The translations under genes were made by a program, and so were the position numbers. The notes under the pieces are model-generated. The model saw only the letters and a list, made by a program, of their open reading frames with translations. It searched no databases and was not told where the DNA came from. A stretch of DNA of 64,000 nucleotides from Trema orientale (lineage: Eukaryota > Streptophyta > Magnoliopsida > Rosales > Cannabaceae), in NCBI GenBank assembly GCA_002914845.1, contig JXTC01000334.1:2468-66467 (forward strand), given 5' to 3'. Of the stretch, positions 1 to 12,547 are shown piece by piece. Within the stretch, counting starts at the first letter, position 1, and each line of letters begins with the position of its first letter.

Positions 1-2964
1 ACAATATATGAGGTCCAAATTCCACTGTCCTGGTTGAGCAATTAGATCCGACACACGGAGATCATTCCCAAAGGCTGGTGTAATAGGCTTAAAGAGGGAC
101 GGATATTGAAGCCATGGGTCATGGAAGACACGGATTGATCTACCATCTCCAACACGCCAACGAAGTCCTTTTAAGAGAAGAGAGCGACCCCAGAGGATAC
201 TTTTCCATAACCATGAGCAACCATTCTTGTCTGGAGCTTCCAAGAAATTAGAAGAAAAGAAGTACTTACCCTTGAAAATATGTGCAGCCAAAGAATTAGG
301 ATGTTGAAGGAGTCTCCAAGATTGTTTAGCAACCAAAACTTGATTAAAAATACCAATATCTCAAAACCCTAACCCTCTTGCTGATTTTGGCTTGCAAATA
401 ATATCCTATTTAATCCATAGAATTTTTCTCTCGCTATTATTCGTACCCCACCAGAAATTAAGAAAAATGGATCTTATCTCTTGACATAAATCATCAGGTA
501 ACTTGAAAATACTCATTAGATTAGTAGGTATAGCCTGAAGTACCGTTTTGATAAGAATTTCTCTACCTCCTGTAGAAAAAAGACCTCTTCGCCAGCTTTG
601 TGTTCTCTTACAGACTTTCTCAATAATGTGCTCAAAGATTCTTCGCTTGTTCCTACCCACCACTGTGGGAAGTCCAAGATATCGGTCATAGGAATTAACT
701 GATTCAAGCCTCAACAAATGAAGGATAGTTTCGGTGGTGGACTCATTCATATTTGGGCTTAGAGTGATAGCAGATTTCTTCAAATTTATCTTCTGGCCCG
801 AAGCAGATTCATTCCAATTAAAAATTCTCCGGAGAGATTCTGTATCTTCAACTTTAGCTTTAGTAAATACAAGGCTATCATCAGCAAAGAATAAGTGACT
901 TATGTGAGGACTATTCTTGGCACAACGAAAACCCAGTAAATCACCATGAGACTTTGCTTGGGAAATCAACGAAGAGAAGGCTTCTGCACATAAGAGAAAA
1001 AGGTATGGGGACAGCGAACATCCTTGGCAGAGACTGCGAGATGGTACAATATGGCCTTCAGCTTTACGATTCAAAATCACTGAAAATGAAGAAGTAGAAA
1101 TACATTCCATAATCTTTTTGACCCATGAACTGCTAAAACTTACACGAGAGTACGTTCGAACGTTCTTCGGGGTGAGGTGGGATAGTATTCGAAACGAGTA
1201 TAGATTAAATTCACGGTACTTAGGGAACAAAGGTAACCTGGGACGACACAGAGAGTGCAGATTCTCAAAAGCAATGATAGTATTATCTGATATTAATCGT
1301 CCAGGCACGAAAGCACTTTGATTCTCAGAGATTAGAGTAGATAACACCACCTTCATTCTATTTGCCAATGCCTTTGAAATAATTTTGTAAATAACATTAC
1401 AAAGACTGATTGGTCTATAATCTGACACAAATTCTGGGTCTTTCTTCTTGGGGATAAGAACAAGATAAGTAGAGTTAAGGGGTCGAACCGATGAACCATC
1501 ATTGAGAACACTCAAGCAGACTCGATAAATACTTCCTCCTACTATAATCCAATGTTTCTGATAAAATATTGCATGAAAACCATCAGGACCTAGTGCTTTT
1601 GTTCCGCCCATTTGAAACAGAGCTTCTTTAATATCATCTGGAGTAAAAGGCAAATCCAGAAATTTCACTATATCAGGAGATATAGAACTGTGAACAGCAT
1701 CAGTTACTCTCTGTACATTTGCCATAGTAGGTTGAGTAGAAAGAAAAATGGAACCAAAGTAGTCTTCAATGATCTTCACCAACTCATCCTTCTCCTCTTT
1801 CCAATTTCCAGAACTATCTTTGAGGCATTTAATACTGTTCTTTTTCCTCCTACTAGAAGCTTTCGAGTGAAAATACTTGGTATTTTGGTCACATAATTTC
1901 AACCACTCTGCCCGAGATCTCTGTCTCCAATACATCTCCTCCTTATTTAATAAATCTTCCAGTTTATTCTCAAGTAAACGAATTGCACCAATCTTTTGAG
2001 CCACATCACCTCTCTTGTACAGCCCAGAGATCTTCTTTTGTAGCTTCTGGATTGATTTTGATAAGGAACCGAAATTTTGAGAGCCCCAAGCTTTAAGAGA
2101 TTCACCACAACGGGCAATTCTTGATTGAAAATCAGAAATAGGATTATTCGACAACTCACCACTTATCCAAGCCTGTGCCACTTGTTCCCTACACCCATCT
2201 TCTTTGAGCCAGTAAGGTTCAAATCTGAAGTTGTTATTTCGAAAAAACTCCTGATAAGTAGGCTCTCTGTCTAACGTTATGATAACAGGACAATGATCCG
2301 ATGACACAAAATCTCCATGTACAACTGAGGACTCCATAAACATATCATGCCAATCATCAGAGCAGACAAAATGATCTAACCTTTCCTGAATAAACTCATT
2401 GTTAGGCCTTTTATTCATCCAGGTAAACTGACAACCTTGAAAACCCATATCGTTCAACCCACAATCCAGTAAAGCACTGTGAAAATTAATCATAGCAGAG
2501 GCTGTTCTATCTATACCTCCCTCTTTCTCCGACAAGCAAAGAATCTTATTAAAATCACCACCACAAAGCCATGGTAACGAATTCAAATACTTTAAACGCC
2601 GAAGTAATTGCCACGAAAAATGACGAAGAAAAGGTTTCGGATTACTGTAAAAACCAGTAAATCTCCACCTTTTACCATCCGCCGACTGAACAGAAGAATC
2701 AATGTGACCTTTAGAGTAAGAATGAACAGTAACTCGTTAATCATCATTCCACAGCAGTAGTAAATGTCTACTATGCCCTTCAGATTTCACCACAAAACAG
2801 TTTGAGAACCCTATTGAGTTCTTTACTTTTTTAGCTAAACCACCGGCTAATCTAGTTTCAGAAAGAAAAACTAGATTTGGGGCAAACTTACGAGATAGGT
2901 CCTGCAAGGTCTTTAATGTATAGAGATTCTCCAAGCCCTGTACATTCTAACATATCATACTCAT
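1..2964 (-). pseudogene. LINE ORF2: endonuclease/reverse transcriptase, broken
   Basis: The start is the ATG at 2962-2964. The reading frame is one long minus-strand frame interrupted by stops at 2947-2949 (where the usual NVQG tryptophan codon would be), 2737-2739 and 406-408. An endonuclease part is visible around 2300-2940, with a GGDFN motif near 2550 and SDHCP near 2290. The reverse transcriptase follows: GPDGF, the LIPKKKDP and DYRPISLCNV blocks, SAFVPGR, GCSLSPYLF and the catalytic FADD at about 870-895. The block that normally carries the first catalytic aspartate (LDMSKAYD type) is absent; about 1120-1280 holds unrelated but open sequence instead. Downstream at 1-405 the zinc-knuckle/RNase-H-proximal region (KPKSARGLGF, then WRVGDGRSI) can still be read, with further breaks. 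Confidence 0.88.
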
Positions 2965-4542
2965 GATGACCGGTGGTCCTGAGAAACAGGACTGGCCGAT
3001 TCTACTACATCCATATTTTGTATCTCATTGGCAACAACTTTCCCCCTCTTCACAGCCTCATCCGAAGATAGTTCAAGAAAACTACTTGGGAGACGACGCT
3101 TGACACTGGGTTTAGCAAGTTCTGGTTGAGAGCTCTCAGGATTGGCACCACAAAGGAGAAGAATGACTTCTATTATGTTTAGGGGAAATATGCTTCAGGT
3201 TTTTCACAAAGGGGCTTGTTGTAATAGGTGCCGCCAAATCACCACTTTGCTTCTTTTTGGTCTTGGTTTTATTTGGACTACCTTGGGATACTCTCTTCCA
3301 AGTATGGGCTTTCCTTGTAGAAACAGTATCTTGCTTAGACTCAGGACCACTAATAAGAGCTAGCAAAGGAATATTGGGTTCTTCCACATTGTAAATAGGA
3401 TAGGTATTAGTGGTTTTTGTCACCTGAATATCAACCACCTGATCTGGACTAATGTATGGAGCCTCGCCAGAAGCTACTCCCGAAGACGCCCCTACTTTGT
3501 TTTTCCCCTTAAGCAAATTCTTCTCTGCTCGCATCTCACCACCACTATCAATCCTCGTCGAGACACTTTTTTCTGTCACCTTAGAAGTACTATCAATATT
3601 ACTCAAGCCAAAAATCTTCCTTTCCATAGCAGCCACCCGAGTATTTTCCTCATCGGAATTTTCCTCATCGGAATTCAAACCCCGATCAAAAACATCAGTG
3701 TTATTATGATTTGCCCCACCACTACTATTACTTGATTTTCCAGAAGAAGTATTAGAATCAGACCAATGACCACTACCTTTACGTTCCCTATGTTCCTTCC
3801 TCTATTATTTAAGGTTGAAAGCTTTTAACCAGTTACCAAAATGATTTAGTACAGGCTTACCAAACCGATCAACAGGCTCTTCTTTCGGACATTCCCGTAG
3901 CTTATGTCCTATAATACCACATCTAAAATAGAATTCTGGAAGATATTCAAATTGGATTGGGATTGAAATGGAATCTGAATCTTCATCTGGGAAAACACGG
4001 AGACCTCTACACAACGGTTTGGTAACATCAATAACAATCCTGGCACATAAGTTAGGTCCATCCGAATCCACATCTATGACAGGACCGATTAATTCACCCC
4101 ATAATCTCACACAACGATCACTTCTGCAAACAATAGGGATAATATGAAACTGAACCCAGAAAGGGACTTTTGTGAAATCCATTGACGATAATAGTCCAAC
4201 CCCTCGAGGTTTAAGGAGCGAGATTAATTGATTCCCAAAATTCTAAGGACCACCAGATAGAACACGCTGACGATCTGATTTACTGCCAAAGTGAAACATA
4301 AAAAAATTTGAAACCTCCATTGCCTCCACTCTGACTTTACGAGAAGTACACCAAACATATTCTGCAACCTCACTCAAACCTTCTCTGTTAACAACTTTAT
4401 TTCCGAAAACCTGTCCGACTAGACATAGATCCATCTTCTCCTTACCATCTTGATACATCGTCGGTGACATACGCATCTCTGGACCTTTATAGTCATCGAG
4501 ATTAAGCCGCTCACAAAGTTTCGCAACCTCCTCAGGATCCAT
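2961..4542 (-). pseudogene. LINE ORF1: DUF4283/CCHC nucleic-acid-binding protein, broken
   Basis: The ATG at 4540-4542 opens MDPEEVAKLCERL, a typical start of plant LINE ORF1. A DUF4283-like domain spans about 3980-4540, followed by a zinc knuckle at about 3880-3930 (CGIIGHKLREC) whose first cysteine is replaced by Tyr/Phe. A low-complexity serine/lysine-rich tail comes next, with a duplicated NSDEE motif at about 3650-3680. Stops at 4243-4245 and 3805-3807 and a frame change near 3140 break it. After the frame change the tail (PESSQPELAKPSVKRR) reaches a TGA that overlaps the ORF2 ATG. The product would bind LINE RNA; this copy cannot make it. Confidence 0.85.
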
Positions 4543-4756
4543 AGTAACAAAGAATCGGAAACCGGATGAAAAAGCGACAAAAAAGAATCGGGCAATATCA
4601 CTCCAGTCGGTAATGATTAAAAAAAAAGAGAAAAAATGAAATTGGGAAAGTGAAAGGAATAAAATCGGTAAACTAAATTGATAAAGAATTAAAAAACTGA
4701 ACGTTTCTTAGAAAACGACAAAGGCCAAACTAAAGTGACCAGGAATCCTTTACTTG

Positions 4757-5319
4757 AAACCCTAGGAGAGCCTAGAGAGAACGACAAAGGCACTGATGAT
4801 TTTAAACATTTCTTAAGTTTCTTTGTTACGCTAAATTTGTTTTAAAAGTGGAATAATATCTTCTTCTAATTGAAGGAAGAAATATGCCATTGTAAAAATT
4901 TTTGTTTTTTCAAAATATAATTATTTGTCTTTTTCCTAAACAAAAAAATAAATAAATATCGTAGAGGAAACTGAGGAGTTAAAGAGTAGCAGCTCCTAGA
5001 GTTTAGAATTTAGAAAAGAGCAGCACAAAAAAAAAAANAAACCCTAGGAGAGCCTAGAGAGAACGACAAAGGCACTGATGATTTTAAACATTTCTTAGGT
5101 TTCTTTGTTACGCTAAATTTGTTTTAAAAGTGGAAGAATATCTTCTTCTAATTGAAGGAAGAAATATGCCATTGTAAAAATTTTTGTTTTTTTAAAATAT
5201 AATTGTTTTTGTCTTTTTCCTAAACAAAAAAATAAATAAATATCGTAGAGGAAACTGAGGAGTTAAAGAGTAGCAGCTCCTAGAGTTTAGAATTTTGAAA
5301 AGAGCAGCAAAAAAAAAAA
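4757..5319. repeat. 282-bp tandem duplication with an N at the junction
   Basis: The block 4757-5037 is repeated at 5039-5319 with only a handful of differences. Both copies begin AAACCCTAGGAGAGCC and end in CTCCTAGAGTTTAGAATTT followed by an A-run. The single N at 5038 lies exactly between them. Either this is a real tandem duplication at the 5' end of the LINE, or two haplotypes were joined end to end at a gap. No coding sequence is seen. Confidence 0.85.
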
Positions 5320-5721
5320 AAAAAAAGAAAAAAAGAAAAAAAGAAAAGAAAACCCTCCTAATCTTGATAGACAAAAAGCAAAAGGTATAGACACGTGTCT
5401 GCTAACAATAGAGAGTGAGCAAAAGAGTGATTTATACCTTGCAATTTAGCATTCCTTCTTAATTATAAGAGGGAAATCCCCTTTTGCAATCTTTGATAGT
5501 ACCATCACTGGGATTAGGAGGCATTAGAAAGTATGAAAGTAGCTAGAAAGATGACATCTTTTAATAAACCTTGCTCATGGGCTACAACAGTACAAGAGAG
5601 TTCAATCTTTATTTCTTGACTTGGTTTAAAGGGAAAACTACCATCACTTGCATAGGGAGGTTGTTCTGGCGCATAACACCAAGTTAAAGACTCCATAGAC
5701 TACAGTCTAGGTTGCTCTAAT
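5320..5721. other. 3' flank of beta-glucosidase A
   Basis: The A-rich run at about 5309-5350 is followed by unique sequence and the presumed 3' UTR of the minus-strand gene that stops at 5722. A TTTATT (AATAAA on the minus strand) near 5607 could serve as poly(A) signal. No further gene is seen. Confidence 0.4.
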
Positions 5722-8700
5722 CTACTGCTTGTTCCTTTGAAGCAGTTTTTGGAACCAATAAGCAGACAGCTTTGGGTACCTCTTGAGGTTGTGGAAATCA
5801 ACATAGACAATGCCAAACCTCGAAGTGTAGCCTAATCTCCACTCGAAGTTGTCCAGCAAAGACCAAGCAAAGTAGCCAGCCACGTTGGCTCCTTCATCAA
5901 CTGCCTTCTTCAGTTGAGTCAAGTAGCTTCTGTAGAATTTGATCCTTGTGGTGTCACGCAATCCTTGAGAGAGTGTCACATTGCCAGGATCATCCATGCC
6001 TGAGAGATGAACATCGAGAATGTGAGCTTGAGCAAAATTCAGTACATTTTTTTTTTCCCTTTTCGAATTAGCCAAGCCATGACATTGCGTAATAATATAA
6101 AACAAAAGAACTCAGGGGACCACAAATTCAAACAATAAAGAGATCCAATTGAGGGTTCAATAGGAGTTTAAACTAAAGACATCTGCTTTCATAACTTGTT
6201 AGATTACCAAATCTACAAAAATCTCAAGTTTATAGGAAGTTGGTCACAAGTGGTTTTCATTTTCTAATAGATCAAACAACAATGAGAGAAGGAATAAATT
6301 TAGTGATCTGTACCATTTTCGGATAGGATCACAGTCGGGTTTCCATAGCGCTCTTTTATGTACGTTAAACATTTGTACACACCCCATGGTACTTGGTAAA
6401 GCCAAGAAGAATAAGCCTGCAAATTTCGGCGAATTGTGTCATACATTTTGAAGTCATGCTTATGTGAAAAGCAATTGTGATTGGGTTGAAACTTACTCTA
6501 GGACCAATAGGCACTCCATTCTTCTTGTCTGCAAGGTAATTCAACGGAAATACATACTAAAAAATTAATCTTAAGACCTGTAATTATTGATTGTTCATGC
6601 TTTGTATTAACTGTAACATAGAAAGCAAAAAGCTTACAAGCAAATCCTGCGTTCCAGTCCTGCTGGTACCCCAAGACCTTCGGTTTCGGTTGATGAGGAT
6701 CATAAATGTAGTATGCAGTGTATTGGTTGATGCCCACGAAATCAATTGAGCCTTTCACAATTTTAACCTGCTCCTCTGTGAACTTGGGTAGCCTTTTGCC
6801 TACTATTTCTTGCATTGTTCTTGGATACTCACCATAAACAACAGGATGAATGAACCTAATAGGAGTCAATACAATCTTAACAAAGTTGTTCATGCGGTAA
6901 GTATATATGGTCTAATATTACACTCATGCTCTAAAGCCAGATAAATGTAGGTCTCAGCCTCTCTTGGTATGAGATATGCCAAGTAACCATAAAAGAATTC
7001 CAGACTGATGGACAAATAATCAAAACCAAGTCATAAGATTAAATAGGGAAACAACTAAATGGTTTTGAGTGGATCGAATTCGTCGATCAGTTGTAGTTCT
7101 AAAAGGATTGGAATGACGAGCTTCGTTTATTTCACTAACAAGTTACGGAAAGGATTTTTACCATCCGACGTGAAAGTCTCGCGCTCTCTGTGCTGCATAA
7201 TTATCAGCCTTGGATCTGGTTAGAGGCTCATACCAAACAAAATCCAACAGAATTCCAATCCTTCCCTTTTGTTTTTGCTGTTAATGCAAACATTTTATGA
7301 GTAAAGACTAACTTAAAATTGTTTGACGGGAATGAAACCAACAAAAATGTTTCATTTTAATTCATTTCAATTTAGAAGAGATCCAATACTCACTCCAAAA
7401 GTTTAACCAACTTTTGAAGGTGTAATGAATGTGTCGCAAAAATGCTTATCTTACTTGGTACTTTTCACGGTATCTCTGAACTGCAGCTGCATGAGATAAG
7501 ATCAAATGGTGGGCAGCAATATAAGGCTCAGTTGCTGAATTCCCAGCTGTGCAGTTCCCATATGCCTTGGAGCACCTTCCTGGGGCAAAGAATCCATTAT
7601 CATAACCAAGAGCAGCCACAACTCTGGGCTCATTGAATGTCATCCAGTTCTTAACTCTGTCTCCAAATGTCTTGAAACAGAAGTCAGCGTAGTCGGCAAA
7701 ATCTTTTCTGCAAAGAGTATTAGTGAAGCACATTTTTCAAATATCAGTCTCTACAACAGAATAGTTGACTCAAAGTTACTAGTTATAGATACTAAAATAG
7801 TTTTTTCATGGTACTTACACTACTTGGTCGTTAAGCAATCCCAGATACTTCTTCTCAAGTGCTTCAGGAAGATCATAATGGTAAAGATTTGCATACGGAG
7901 TAATTCCTGTAGAAATGACACAGATCAATTAAAACAAATACTATGTTATAGCTTTCTTACATAAGGCAGTATGAATAGCCATACATCTTAATTTTTTTTT
8001 TTTTTTACCTTATTTCATATTATTTTTATCTTCATCCTAATCTTTTAATTGATAGGGGAAAAGAACTCTCCAAAATGAAGTTGTACAGCCTTTTTGCTGT
8101 ATGATAGTCCCTCATAAAGTTACCAACTTCATTTGAGACCTCCAAAAACACAAATATAATACAATTTATTACCGCGTGCCAAATGATGTGACATTACAGT
8201 CATTTCTAAAAGTGATACAAAAGAAATTACCTCGTTCGAGCAAGTAGTTGATCAACTTATTGTAGTATGCAACTCCCTTCCAATTTACTTTTCCAGTACC
8301 CTCTGCATTGAGAATTCAGTTACAAAAGAACACTGAATATAGAAAAATCAATAAGATTAATACAGCAGCATAGTATAATATTTCTTTATTTATAGAATAG
8401 GGAATTGATTTAAAATTAGCAACATTTGTATTTTTACTTTTATTTTTAAAAGTGAAATGAACAATGGATAACATCTTCCCATTTTATTTCATTTTTAAAA
8501 ACAAAAAATAGTAAACATAAATGCTGCCAAGTTCTAACATTAAAAGAAACAGGAAGATTATTATTACCCGNAGCATCAAAGTTTAGCTTTTTCATTATAT
8601 CAATATCTTCCTGTAACAATAATAGAAGATTTCAGTTTTCAGAACTTTTGTACTAAAAAACACAACCAAAATCAATGGCCATAATTATGGCCCAATCCAA

Positions 8701-10496
8701 TTGCCATAATTCATTCTTGAAGCTTTCAAAATATTATGTATAAATTTCGTTTAGAAAAATGTGCGTTTCCACCTTCTAGCTTTCAATCTTATGGAAATAA
8801 ATTCAGCTAAAGAAAAAAAAAATGAAGATGGAAATGAAACCCTGAAATTAAACTTAACCTTAGAGATTAAGGTTCAAGCAAAAAAAAAAAAAAAAAAAAA
8901 AAAAAATCCTTAACCTTAGAGATTGATGACCCAGCTATAAGTAAGGTTTTTTACTAGGACAAGTAATGGCCAGGTAGTTTTCGAAAAAAAAAATAAAATA
9001 GTAATGGCCAGGTCCCACCAATTAAGTTATTCCCCCAATAATCGTTTTGGTCCTTGGTCCAATCAATCACAAACCCAAGACAAGAGGACCAATAAAATAA
9101 TTCACCATTCCAATTAGTGTCCTATTTACTTTTCATTTGCACGGTTGCTGTTTTTGACAAAATTTATCAGAATGCATACGTTTCATTTTCCTACGTACAT
9201 AAATGACTAAGTGAAGGGCCAATTTTGTAATAGGGAACGTGTTATAACTTATCTGTGAAGCTAATCCCATCCAAAAAAAAATCAAAATCAAAATCAAAAA
9301 TCAAAATCTAACAAGGTTTATGTTCCAAATCAATGACAAAAGATCAAAATTTCCCAAAAACGTACATTTTCCCCTAAAAAAGAAAACGCAGGGGGTGGGT
9401 GTGGGTGGTGGTGGTAATTTTAAACCAATTACAATTAACTTAAGACCCATAGATCTTAATTCTTCTGATAAAATTACAAATGCCATTTGCTCCCCTTTTA
9501 AGTCACTACTTTCTTATTTTGCTGAATAGTTAAATTAGAGAAAGATTACATTTTACGTAAAAATCACAGTGATAAACACCCCTAAAGTTTAATAAAATTA
9601 CACAAACACCCTTTTTTTAGGTAATTCTGAATAAATTTTTACTTTTGACCACTAAATTCACAATTAATTTAAAATTTTCTATTAAAACAACGCTTACAAT
9701 AATAAGATATCATGGTTGAATGATGAAAATTTTTATTGATTTTTAAATCTTGTTTTAGACCTAGGGGTGTCATCGCAATCATTTCCTGCTCTAGACTGTT
9801 ATGTAGACATAAAATGCAGGACTAGTAAGTGTAATCTTTCCTTTAAATCATACTAATTAACATCTTTTTGAGGGTCTAATTATCATTTTTTAAAAAATAT
9901 ATTCATGAAAAGTTCAAAACAGAGACTTTCATTTCATGACTTTACTGACCCCTCAATCCTTGTTTTTTTTTTTTTTTTTCCTTCAAAAAAAAGACTTACT
10001 TTGTAACGGTGATACTGGTCCACTGAAATCTCTCCAGTACCATTATTTGCAACAATTCCTGTTTTCAAAATTGCAAACTCACATTTCAGTTTCCACATTC
10101 AACTTCAATCTCAAAAAAATTAAGCAAAAACAAAAAATAAAATAAAATAAAAAAGGGTATGATACTATCTATGTATGAATGTAAGGAGACTTAATTAATT
10201 GGATAAATAAACGAAGGAAGATATATATTATGCTGACCTGGAGTTTTAATGAAGACATCCCAAATGCTGGGCCCACGTCCATCGTTTTGGGCCATACCTT
10301 CGACCTGGTAAGCCGACGTCGCCGTTCCGAACACAAAGCCCTTCGGAAAATGGGCTCTGCTAAGCCCACCTGTGTCCAAATTGAGGCCCTCAGGGAACGT
10401 CGACGCATCCTCATTCACCTCCACCGCACCCGCGTCGTACCCGGTAAAAACCAGAGCACTAGTACTCACCAGGACAAACAGCAATGGGATTCTCAT
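5722..10496 (-). CDS. BGLU44-like: Beta-glucosidase A, GH1, BGLU44-like (exon 3 short by 33 nt)
   Basis: Secreted glycoside hydrolase family 1 enzyme; relatives (Arabidopsis BGLU44 clade) cleave beta-glucosides and beta-mannosides. Eleven exons from the ATG at 10496: 10238-10496, 10000-10058, 8568-8610, 8231-8302, 7819-7906, 7455-7707, 7162-7277, 6638-6855, 6497-6528, 6314-6416, 5722-5999. All introns are GT-AG and phases fit, giving 507 codons with stop. A hydrophobic signal peptide (residues 1 to about 20) precedes AYQVEG. The acid/base is in MTFNEP (about E200) and the nucleophile in LSENG (about E413); the C-terminus is LLQRNKQ. Odd: exon 3 is 43 nt against 76 nt in the paralogue. The 11 codons [11 protein letters not shown] are missing in frame and base 8571 is N. 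That strand is conserved in GH1, so the allele is inactive unless this is an assembly collapse. Confidence 0.88.
9530..9849. mobile_element. MITE-like inverted-repeat insert in intron 2 of beta-glucosidase A
   Basis: The ends are inverted copies of each other (GAAAGATTACA at about 9540 and TGTAATCTTTC at about 9831-9841, with weaker symmetry further out). The interior is AT-rich with the short inverted motif ACACCCCTA. I could not find a convincing target duplication, so family and exact borders are open. Confidence 0.4.
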
Positions 10497-10558
10497 CTTT
10501 AGAAGGCAAAGATGGAAAGGAATATAGAGAGTAGAGAGTCTCTACGTTTAGTCGGTGG

Positions 10559-10565
10559 TTTTATA
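10559..10565 (-). promoter_or_regulatory. TATA box of beta-glucosidase A
   Basis: TATAAAA on the minus strand, 63 nt upstream of the ATG at 10496. The paralogue has the same box in the same context (39441-39447). Confidence 0.65.
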
Positions 10566-10654
10566 GACAAAGTAGTTTTTTTATTTTTATTTTTATTTTT
10601 TAGGGTATGTAAGTAAGAGGATAAAATTGTAACAAGTTTATTAAATGTGACAGC

Positions 10655-10745
10655 CAAGTTGATGTACCATATCTCATGTGACGTAACCTCTTATGGCTTT
10701 ATTATCGTTCTTTTGTCCATATAAAGCAATGTTGCAATCATTGCC
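10655..10745 (-). promoter_or_regulatory. Conserved upstream block of beta-glucosidase A
   Basis: The core GATGTACCATATCTCATG, the following GGCTTTA and the ATAAAGC...GTTGCAATCATT segments recur in the same order upstream of beta-glucosidase B (39575-39715). The DNA between the block and each gene, and the introns, are diverged. This is the expected footprint of shared cis-regulatory sequence, but it may simply be duplicated DNA that has not yet diverged. Confidence 0.45.
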
Positions 10746-11221
10746 GCTTTTATATTTGTTTATTATGTATGTTAAAGGGTTTAATTTGTTTTTCTTTAGA
10801 ATGATGTTCATGTATTGCCTTAAATTGTACTAATATGTTTAATTTCTCTTACGAATACCATACACTGACTAATTATTGTTATTAGTATAATAGTCGTATA
10901 ATTGTTACTTCCAAGGTAAGCCGATCCCGTGATCCTAATTTATTGATTCTGTTATTGCTTGAAATATTAAGAATTGATTCCATATTTGTTATAATATTAT
11001 CTTTGAAATTTTAAAAGAAGATTTTATACGAGATATACAATTTAAATGTGGTCAATGTATTTTTTTTTTTATTTTAAAAAACCATAGTGTAGGATCCGTT
11101 ATTATTCATTTACTTAATAAATGACACATGGCCTAGATTAAGCTTATAAAAACAATTGAACGTATGATTCGTCTCAGAACTATAAACCCTGTGCATTAAT
11201 TGCAAATAGCAAAATAGTGTG
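10746..11221. other. AT-rich intergenic sequence
   Basis: Between the conserved upstream block of beta-glucosidase A and the Copia insertion site. No gene or repeat ends recognised. Confidence 0.4.
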
Positions 11222-11226
11222 TTTAG

Positions 11227-12547
11227 TGTTAGAAAATGGGCTAAGAATTGGGTTAAGATTTTGGGCTTGGAAGCCCATGTATTTTGAAAAGTCCAAGTTT
11301 GTGTTAAAGAAACCATTTTCATGAACCAGCTAAAAATTGAGTGGGACCCACATTTTGATGATGAAAGATCTTGGTGAATTCTTGTTCTCCTCCGCGAGGA
11401 CATTAATTTCGTATATTCACACGCTCAAAATGGTGCACGGATGAATGAGAAATTGTTGCTCAAAAGTGCGCCATTGAAATGGAAAAATCAAAGGGAAATA
11501 TCAGAGTCCATGCATGGTGCAATTGGTTTATATAGAACCTTGTTTTATGATGGTGGTAAGAATAACTACCACAGATGCTCTCTTAGGCGCGTGCAAGGGG
11601 GTGGTGCAAATCTTCGGGCTTGGGCTTGAATTTGCATGGGCTCGTGTGCGCCCGCACCTGCGGACACGAATGCCAAGCCGAAACTGGACCATAGTAAGCC
11701 TAACTTTTTGTTGCGGCCCAGTACAATTTCTCTTTCTTTTTTGACCATTCTGCTGCCTAATACATTGTTAAACAATTTTAACATTTTGGTTATGATGGCA
11801 GAATTCCCTTTGGAGCCATGTTATGTTAATTGGAAAAACTGCCAAACTTTTTGTTGCGGCCTAGTATAATTTCTCTTTCTTTTTTGACCATTCTGCTGCC
11901 TAATACATTGTTAAACAATTTTAACATTTTGGTTATGGCTGGCATGTGTAACAGCTATGTTATGGCAGAATTCCCTTTGGAGCCATGTTATGTTAATTAG
12001 AAAAACTGCCAAAATGTTTTTGGCATTATGGATTGGTTTTATGGCAGAATTCCCTTTGGAGCCTATGAAAGGAGAGCTCTTCCTCTCATGTCAACACACC
12101 AAATTCAGAAGCATCTCTCTAGTTTCTTTCTAGTGCTCTCTCTCTCAATTTCTCTATTCTTCGAGTGTTCTTGAGTTCCTCAGTTTGTCTAGCTTTAGTT
12201 CTTAGAGAATTTAAAAATTTCGTAGCTAGATCTTTTAGTGTATTGGAGTTCATTACAATTCAGTTCGTAGAGTGGAAATGTTGGTGCTTCACCTGTTGCT
12301 CTTCGTTGTTGTATCTTGGGAGACTGACACTTGCTAAAGTCCTTAAGCATTCTAGTGGAGGGAGCGAATCAGTTTTAAGGACACTGTGTCCTACACAGGC
12401 TTCGGCGGTAAAAAGTGTCTCCGAACTGCAACTGGAATTCTATTGAAGTTTGGTACAAACTTTTGGTAACTTTATATTTTGTCTTAAAGGTTATTATAAA
12501 GTTTGTTCATTTGTAACCTTATAATTTGCTTGTTATTATTTATTACA
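11227..12547 (+). repeat. Left LTR of Copia 1
   Basis: Starts TGTTAG and ends ATTACA. It contains an internal direct repeat (a segment with GGCAGAATTCCCTTTGGAGC occurs three times at about 11800-12065). Confidence 0.93.

Larger units (their letters stand above)
1..4756 (-). mobile_element. L1-type LINE, degenerate, 3' end outside window
   Basis: Non-LTR retrotransposon read on the minus strand, with ORF1 (DUF4283/CCHC type) followed by ORF2 (endonuclease plus reverse transcriptase). This layout is typical of plant L1-type (Ta11/Cin4-like) LINEs. ORF1 ends and ORF2 begins in an ATGA overlap at 2961-2964. The 5' end is put near 4756, where the sequence changes into a tandemly duplicated block; no target duplication can be checked because the 3' end and poly(A) tail lie beyond base 1. 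Several in-frame stops and a replaced segment inside the reverse transcriptase make it inactive. Confidence 0.9.

Noticed and set aside
7442-7636. Plus-strand open frame over exon 6 of beta-glucosidase A
   Set aside because: It is the antisense shadow of a well-supported GH1 exon.
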